The translations under genes and the position numbers were made by a program. Below are positions 43,465 through 46,718 of a stretch of DNA of 46,718 nucleotides, piece by piece; within the stretch, counting starts at the first letter, position 1; each line of letters starts with the position of its first letter. The stretch covers positions 1 through 46,718 of the forward strand of contig JABJPX010000005.1 in the NCBI GenBank assembly GCA_018663625.1, written 5' to 3'. The stretch comes from Polaribacter sp. Lineage in GTDB: Bacteria > Bacteroidota > Bacteroidia > Flavobacteriales > Flavobacteriaceae. The notes under the pieces are model-generated. The model had not been told where the DNA came from. It ran no database searches and worked only from the letters and a program-made list of their open reading frames with translations.

Positions 43465-43560
43465 ATGGGAGAAGATTATTTATTTGCAGTCTTAGCTGTA
43501 GGAATCGTAATTATGTACTTTTACAACAAAGTTAAAAACAAAAGAAACCGACGCAAATGA
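43465..43560 (+). CDS. 31-residue membrane peptide coupled to queD
   Basis: A tiny ORF, ATG at 43465 to TGA at 43558-43560. It encodes MGEDYLFAVLAVGIVIMYFY followed by a basic tail (NKVKNKRNRRK): an acidic start, one membrane helix (about residues 5-20) and a strongly positive end, typical of a real single-pass peptide with its tail in the cytoplasm. Its TGA overlaps the queD ATG (ATGA), so translation would be coupled. Function unknown. It may exist mainly to couple translation or may act in the membrane. Confidence 0.6.
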   Translation: MGEDYLFAVLAVGIVIMYFYNKVKNKRNRRK

Positions 43561-44006
43561 GCACAATAAGAATTACAAAACAGTTTAATTTTGAAACAGG
43601 GCATGCCTTGTATGGGTATGATGGAAAGTGTAAAAATGTGCATGGGCATAGTTATAAATTGTCTGTAACGGTATCTGGATCTCCTATTACTGATAATTCG
43701 AATGTGAAATTTGGAATGGTAATTGATTTTTCCGATTTAAAGAAAATTGTGAAAGAGGAAATTGTTGACATTTTTGACCATGCAACTGTTTTTAATCAAA
43801 ACACACCACACATAGAATTGGCAAAAGAATTACAAGCCAGAGACCATCATGTGATTTTAGTTGACTATCAGCCAACAAGTGAGATGATGGTGATTGATTT
43901 TGCTGCTAAAATTAAAAGCAGGTTGCCAAAGAATATCGACCTCTTTTCTTTAAGATTACAGGAAACGGATACGAGTTTTGCAGAATGGTTTGCAAGCGAT
44001 AATTAG
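43557..44006 (+). CDS. queD: 6-carboxy-5,6,7,8-tetrahydropterin synthase
   Basis: 149 residues of the 6-pyruvoyltetrahydropterin synthase fold. It turns dihydroneopterin triphosphate into 6-carboxytetrahydropterin for queuosine synthesis. Zinc ligands are visible as His in FETGHALYG and the two in NVHGHSYKL, and the catalytic Cys is in DGKCKNVHGH. FDHATVFN and the C-terminal LRLQETDTSFAEW (conserved Glu) fit. It begins inside the stop codon of the 31-residue ORF. The other queuosine genes are not in the window. Confidence 0.93.
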   Translation: MSTIRITKQFNFETGHALYGYDGKCKNVHGHSYKLSVTVSGSPITDNSNVKFGMVIDFSDLKKIVKEEIVDIFDHATVFNQNTPHIELAKELQARDHHVILVDYQPTSEMMVIDFAAKIKSRLPKNIDLFSLRLQETDTSFAEWFASDN

Positions 44007-44026
44007 ACGCCGACAACCTACTAAAT

Positions 44027-44656
44027 TTACTTACCGTTAAAGGTATTCATGGTATTGTTTAAACCCGCTGTTCCAAAGGACTTGATGACTTTTGCAGCTA
44101 TAGGTATACGTTCAATGAGAAGACTAGTTTCTTCTTTGCTCCATTGCCCTAAAACAAAATCAGCTTGTCTTCCTTTGCTATAATTCCCACCAACACCAAA
44201 TCGGAAACGGGCATATTCTTGGGTGTTTAGTTTTTCTTGAATGTCTTTCAATCCATTGTGACCACCGGCAGATCCTTTTGCTTTTAAGCGAATAGATCCG
44301 AAATCAATGTGCACATCATCAGTTACCACCAAAATATTTTCAATACCAATGTTTTCTTGTTGCATCCAGTATTTTACCGCTTTCCCGCTTAAATTCATAA
44401 ATGTACTTGGCTTTAGCAATACAAAGGTTCTTCCTTTCCATCGAAAGTTTGCTACATCACCCAATTTGAGAGTCTCAAAGGTGGCCTTGTGTTCTTGAGC
44501 AACTTCATCAAGAATTTTAAACCCGATATTATGACGTGTATTTGTGTAGGTGTCTCCAACATTTCCCAAACCAACAATTAAATATTTTTTCATGACCTCT
44601 TCTTTATAAGCAACTTTGGCTCGAAATAATTTAGCAAAGAATTTTTTCAAATTCAT
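44027..44656 (-). CDS. pth: peptidyl-tRNA hydrolase
   Basis: Releases tRNA from stalled peptidyl-tRNA. The catalytic residues are in GLGNVGDTYTNTRHNIGF (Asn and His), VVTDDVHIDFGSIRLK (Asp) and GSAGGHNGLKDIQEKL. From ATG 44656 it has 209 residues, including a basic 21-residue N-terminal extension (MNLKKFFAKLFRAK). From the second Met at 44593 (MKKYLIVGLGN) it has the usual core of 188. A -7 box ends only 4 nt before 44656, so that start needs a leaderless mRNA and 44593 is a real alternative. Similar extensions occur in related bacteria. Confidence 0.93.
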   Translation of the reverse strand: MNLKKFFAKLFRAKVAYKEEVMKKYLIVGLGNVGDTYTNTRHNIGFKILDEVAQEHKATFETLKLGDVANFRWKGRTFVLLKPSTFMNLSGKAVKYWMQQENIGIENILVVTDDVHIDFGSIRLKAKGSAGGHNGLKDIQEKLNTQEYARFRFGVGGNYSKGRQADFVLGQWSKEETSLLIERIPIAAKVIKSFGTAGLNNTMNTFNGK

Positions 44657-44660
44657 TTTT

Positions 44661-44668
44661 CAAAAATA
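44661..44668 (-). promoter_or_regulatory. -7 box TATTTTTG of pth
   Basis: TATTTTTG on the minus strand, 4 nt before ATG 44656 and 67 nt before the alternative ATG at 44593. Confidence 0.45.
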
Positions 44669-44710
44669 CTAATTAATCTGTAGTGTAGCTTCCTCAAATA
44701 AGTTTTAGGC

Positions 44711-44742
44711 ATAAAAAAAAGCGTTACATAACGTAACGCTTT
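44711..44742 (-). terminator. terminator downstream of rplY
   Basis: AAAGCGTTAC (44718-44727) and GTAACGCTTT (44733-44742), 10-bp stem and 5-nt loop. On the minus strand it is followed by eight Ts, so it ends the prs-rplY transcript. Confidence 0.87.
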
Positions 44743-44765
44743 CTTTAAACTCTATTTTATAAAGC

Positions 44766-45383
44766 TTATTCTGCAGCTGGTGCAGCAGCTTCTGTAGCTT
44801 CTTCTGTAGCTTCTTCTTCTGCTTCTGCTGTTGCTGTTGCATTACGAGAAGTTCTTACTTGAACAACTACGGTATTGTCTGGGTGCATAAAAGTGTACTC
44901 ATCATTAAATAATGAGGTTACCAATAATTTACTACCAATTTTTAATCCCGAGATATCTGCAGTTACATAATCTGGTAAATTAGCTGGCAATGCTTTGATC
45001 TTTAATTTACGGTTTGTAAAACGTAAAGACCCTCCATTTAATACTCCTGGAGAAGTTCCTGTTAATTTAACTGGAATGTTCATTGTTACTTCTTTATCAT
45101 CAAATAACTGATAGAAATCTACGTGTAAAATCCTATCTGATAGTGGGTGAAATTGAATGTCTTGTAAAATTGCAGTTGTTTTTTGTCCATCAACATCAAG
45201 ACTTGCGGTAAAAACGTCTGGAGTATATACCAGTTTTTTAAATGCTTTCTCTTCTGCTGAAAAATGCACTGGCTTTTCTCCTCCGTATATAACGCAAGGA
45301 ACCATACCAGCATTACGTAGAGCTTTCGTTGCTACTTTCCCTACGCTTTCTCTTTTTGATCCTTTAATTGTAATTGATTTCAT
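44766..45383 (-). CDS. rplY: 50S ribosomal protein L25/general stress protein Ctc
   Basis: 205 residues: the L25 domain that binds 5S rRNA (about 1-90: [25 protein letters not shown]), then the TL5/CTC C-terminal domain (about 95-180) and a low-complexity Ala/Glu tail (about 183-205). Length is typical of the long bacterial form. It is 18 bp after prs, an order common across bacteria, and ends at a strong terminator. Confidence 0.95.
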   Translation of the reverse strand: MKSITIKGSKRESVGKVATKALRNAGMVPCVIYGGEKPVHFSAEEKAFKKLVYTPDVFTASLDVDGQKTTAILQDIQFHPLSDRILHVDFYQLFDDKEVTMNIPVKLTGTSPGVLNGGSLRFTNRKLKIKALPANLPDYVTADISGLKIGSKLLVTSLFNDEYTFMHPDNTVVVQVRTSRNATATAEAEEEATEEATEAAAPAAE

Positions 45384-45401
45384 TACTTTTTTATTAATTG
45401 T

Positions 45402-46343
45402 TTACATTAAAAATTGTCCACTTATTGAGGTATTGTCCTGCACTTTACGCATAACATCCGCAAATAATGGGGCGCAAGATACCACTTTTATTTTAGAAGT
45501 AGCTTTCTTTAATGGAATAGTATCTGATACAATAAGCTCTGTTAACGCAGAGTTTTCTATTTTCTCGTAAGCGCCTCCTGATAGGATTGGGTGTGTACAA
45601 ATAGCGCGAACACTTAGGGCACCTCTTTCTTTCATTAAATTGGCAGCATGTGCTAAAGTTCCTCCAGTATCAATCATGTCATCTACTAAGATTACATTCT
45701 TTCCTTTTACGTCACCAATTAACTCCATATGAGAAATGACATTTGCTTTTTTACGTTGTTTGTAACAGATCACTACATCAGAATGCAAATGTTTTGAATA
45801 GGCGTAGGCTCTTTTAGAACCGCCCATATCTGGAGATGCAATCGTAAGGTTTTCTAATTTTAGGCTGTTGATGTAGGGCATAAAAATTGTAGAGGCGTAC
45901 AAATGATCTACGGGCTTTTCGAAAAATCCTTGAATTTGATCGGCATGTAAATCCATGGTCATAATTCGGGTTGCTCCAGCGGTTTGCAATAGATTGGCCA
46001 CTAACTTTGCGCCAATAGCTACTCTGGGTTTGTCTTTTCGGTCTTGTCTCGCCCATCCAAAATAAGGCATTACTGCTGTTATGTGTCTTGCAGATGCTCT
46101 TTTTGCGGCATCAATCATTAATAGCATTTCCATTAAATTGTCGGCTGTTGGAAATGTGGAGCCAATTAAAAAGACTCTTCTTCCTCTTACAGATTCTTCG
46201 AAAGCGGGCTGAAATTCGCCATCGCTAAAATGAGTTGTGGTTACTTTTCCGAGTTCGGCACCGTATACTTTAGCTATTTTTTCGGCCAATTCAGTACTCT
46301 GAGAACAAGCAAAAAGTTTTGGGTCAAGTTGATTTGAAGACAT
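45402..46343 (-). CDS. prs: ribose-phosphate pyrophosphokinase
   Basis: Makes PRPP from ribose-5-phosphate and ATP. 313 residues. Seen: the N-terminal FACSQSTELAEKIAKVYG, TTHFSDGEF, MPYFGWARQDRKDKPR (ATP loop), MDLHADQIQGFF, and the PRPP loop VDDMIDTGGTL. Its product feeds upp in this same window. It has a -7 box 28 nt upstream and is followed by rplY. Confidence 0.96.
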   Translation of the reverse strand: MSSNQLDPKLFACSQSTELAEKIAKVYGAELGKVTTTHFSDGEFQPAFEESVRGRRVFLIGSTFPTADNLMEMLLMIDAAKRASARHITAVMPYFGWARQDRKDKPRVAIGAKLVANLLQTAGATRIMTMDLHADQIQGFFEKPVDHLYASTIFMPYINSLKLENLTIASPDMGGSKRAYAYSKHLHSDVVICYKQRKKANVISHMELIGDVKGKNVILVDDMIDTGGTLAHAANLMKERGALSVRAICTHPILSGGAYEKIENSALTELIVSDTIPLKKATSKIKVVSCAPLFADVMRKVQDNTSISGQFLM

Positions 46344-46370
46344 TTAGTTGTGGTTTGTTGTTGTGTTTCA

Positions 46371-46378
46371 CAAAAATA
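46371..46378 (-). promoter_or_regulatory. -7 box TATTTTTG of prs-rplY
   Basis: TATTTTTG on the minus strand, 27 nt before ATG 46343. No clear -33 element. Confidence 0.5.
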
Positions 46379-46433
46379 TAAATTATTTAATGAGTTTGGA
46401 TGAAATTTAAGAGATTAAAATTAAAATATTTGT

Positions 46434-46441
46434 TAGCTTTG
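46434..46441 (+). promoter_or_regulatory. -7 box TAGCTTTG of tRNA-Leu
   Basis: TAGCTTTG matches TAnnTTTG, 16 nt before the tRNA 5' end, about the same distance as for tRNA-Cys. Confidence 0.5.
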
Positions 46442-46457
46442 CAACCTACTTCAAATT

Positions 46458-46539
46458 GCTCAAGTGGCGGAATTGGTAGACGCGCTGGATTCAAAATCCA
46501 GTTTTTTCGGAAGTGCGGGTTCGATTCCCGCCTTGAGTA
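46458..46539 (+). tRNA. tRNA-Leu (CAA)
   Basis: 82 nt, class II tRNA with a short variable arm. The acceptor arms GCTCAAG and CTTGAGT pair, the anticodon stem-loop CTGGA-TTCAAAA-TCCAG gives CAA, and the T arm has GGGTTCGATTCCC. No CCA is encoded. A terminator follows at 46546. A recombinase reading frame runs antisense through the whole tRNA from the right, so this tRNA may mark an integration site. Confidence 0.95.
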
Positions 46540-46718
46540 CTGATTGGGACAAATCATTTTTTTTTGATTTGTCCCTTTTTTTATTCCCTTTCAAACCCTT
46601 GTTAATACTAGCTATTTTGAGCAGTATTGGATTGATATCAGCGGTTCGAACTTTTTTATTATCAAATTGGAATTTTTCTGGAAATATCGAACCAATTAGT
46701 AGTCTTTTTTGTTCAATA
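46460..46718 (-). CDS. C-terminal end of a site-specific recombinase (partial)
   Basis: The minus-strand frame is open from the window edge (ATT codon at 46717-46715) to a TGA at 46460-46462, 85 codons plus the stop. The first part reads LLIGSIFPEKFQF, KVRTADINPILLKIASINKG and KKRDKSKKND, which I recognise as the tail of Bacteroidota large serine recombinases. After KKND the frame runs through the tRNA terminator and then antisense through tRNA-Leu (GIEPALPKKLDFES), sequence that is not normally recombinase. The natural C-terminus thus probably lies about 46550-46580 and was joined to the tRNA on integration. The catalytic domain is outside the window. Confidence 0.6.
   Translation of the reverse strand, partial: IEQKRLLIGSIFPEKFQFDNKKVRTADINPILLKIASINKGLKGNKKRDKSKKNDLSQSVLKAGIEPALPKKLDFESSASTNSAT
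46546..46582 (+). terminator. terminator of tRNA-Leu
   Basis: GGGACAAATCA (46546-46556) and TGATTTGTCCC (to 46575) form an 11-bp stem with a T-only loop, followed by seven Ts. It lies within the recombinase reading frame on the other strand. Confidence 0.85.

Noticed and set aside
44766..44835. Repetitive GCTTCT-type sequence
   Set aside because: It is the low-complexity Ala/Glu tail of L25/Ctc, common in this family.

Overview
The window looks like about 46.7 kb of chromosome from a marine member of the Flavobacteriaceae (Bacteroidota), of the Polaribacter/Tenacibaculum sort. I infer this from the AT-rich DNA, from start codons preceded by A-rich stretches instead of Shine-Dalgarno sites, from many -7 boxes of the Bacteroidota type TAnnTTTG, and from typical families: TonB-dependent receptors with a carboxypeptidase-like N-terminal domain, a GH3-family protein, DUF2452, DUF6427, and Bacteroidota-type Mrp and M23 proteins. 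Genus assignment is inference.

Layout. 1-525: decayed coding sequence, a terminator and tRNA-Cys. 586-1391 (minus): folB and a DUF2452 gene. 1797-3809 (plus): glnS and a cysteine-rich lipoprotein. 3903-6267 (minus): an aldo/keto reductase and pgk. 6475-7623 (plus): the clamp-loader delta-prime gene. 7967-13064 (minus): a six-gene run yicC, gmk, nadD, M23 peptidase, GH3, MOSC. 13099-13995: a DMT transporter. 14198-17167: upp, a convergent DUF6427 gene, a small membrane protein, trmB and an alkyltransferase-like protein. 17369-20176: an iron-sulfur/redox operon (Mrp, NifU C-terminal domain protein, ferredoxin-NADP reductase, 2Fe-2S ferredoxin). 20385-23900: aromatic amino acid breakdown (homogentisate dioxygenase, 4-hydroxyphenylpyruvate dioxygenase, tryptophan 2,3-dioxygenase). 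23971-27737: DUF3108, an M23 lipoprotein and pgi. 27792-34486: two related TonB-dependent receptors, the second followed by a four-repeat lipoprotein. 34591-36728: a four-helix membrane protein, plsC and an acyl-ACP desaturase. 36769-42603: an omega-amidase-like hydrolase, an AddB-like nuclease, a universal stress protein and a MATE exporter. 42671-46343: enoyl-CoA hydratase, a 31-residue membrane peptide coupled to queD, pth, rplY and prs. 46458-46718: tRNA-Leu(CAA), abutted by the C-terminus of a site-specific recombinase that runs off the window.

Most of the window is a core chromosome. The parts that deserve a second look are: the recombinase tail read through tRNA-Leu, which suggests that an integrated element begins at the right edge; the second TonB receptor with a repeat lipoprotein where SusD would normally be; a pair of identical inverted repeats (ATCAATT-N9-AATTGAT) upstream of upp and of homogentisate dioxygenase; several genes whose -7 box lies so close to the start codon that the mRNA should be leaderless or almost so; and a REP-like inverted repeat in the leader of mrp. 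I found no CRISPR array, insertion sequence, rRNA or defence island.
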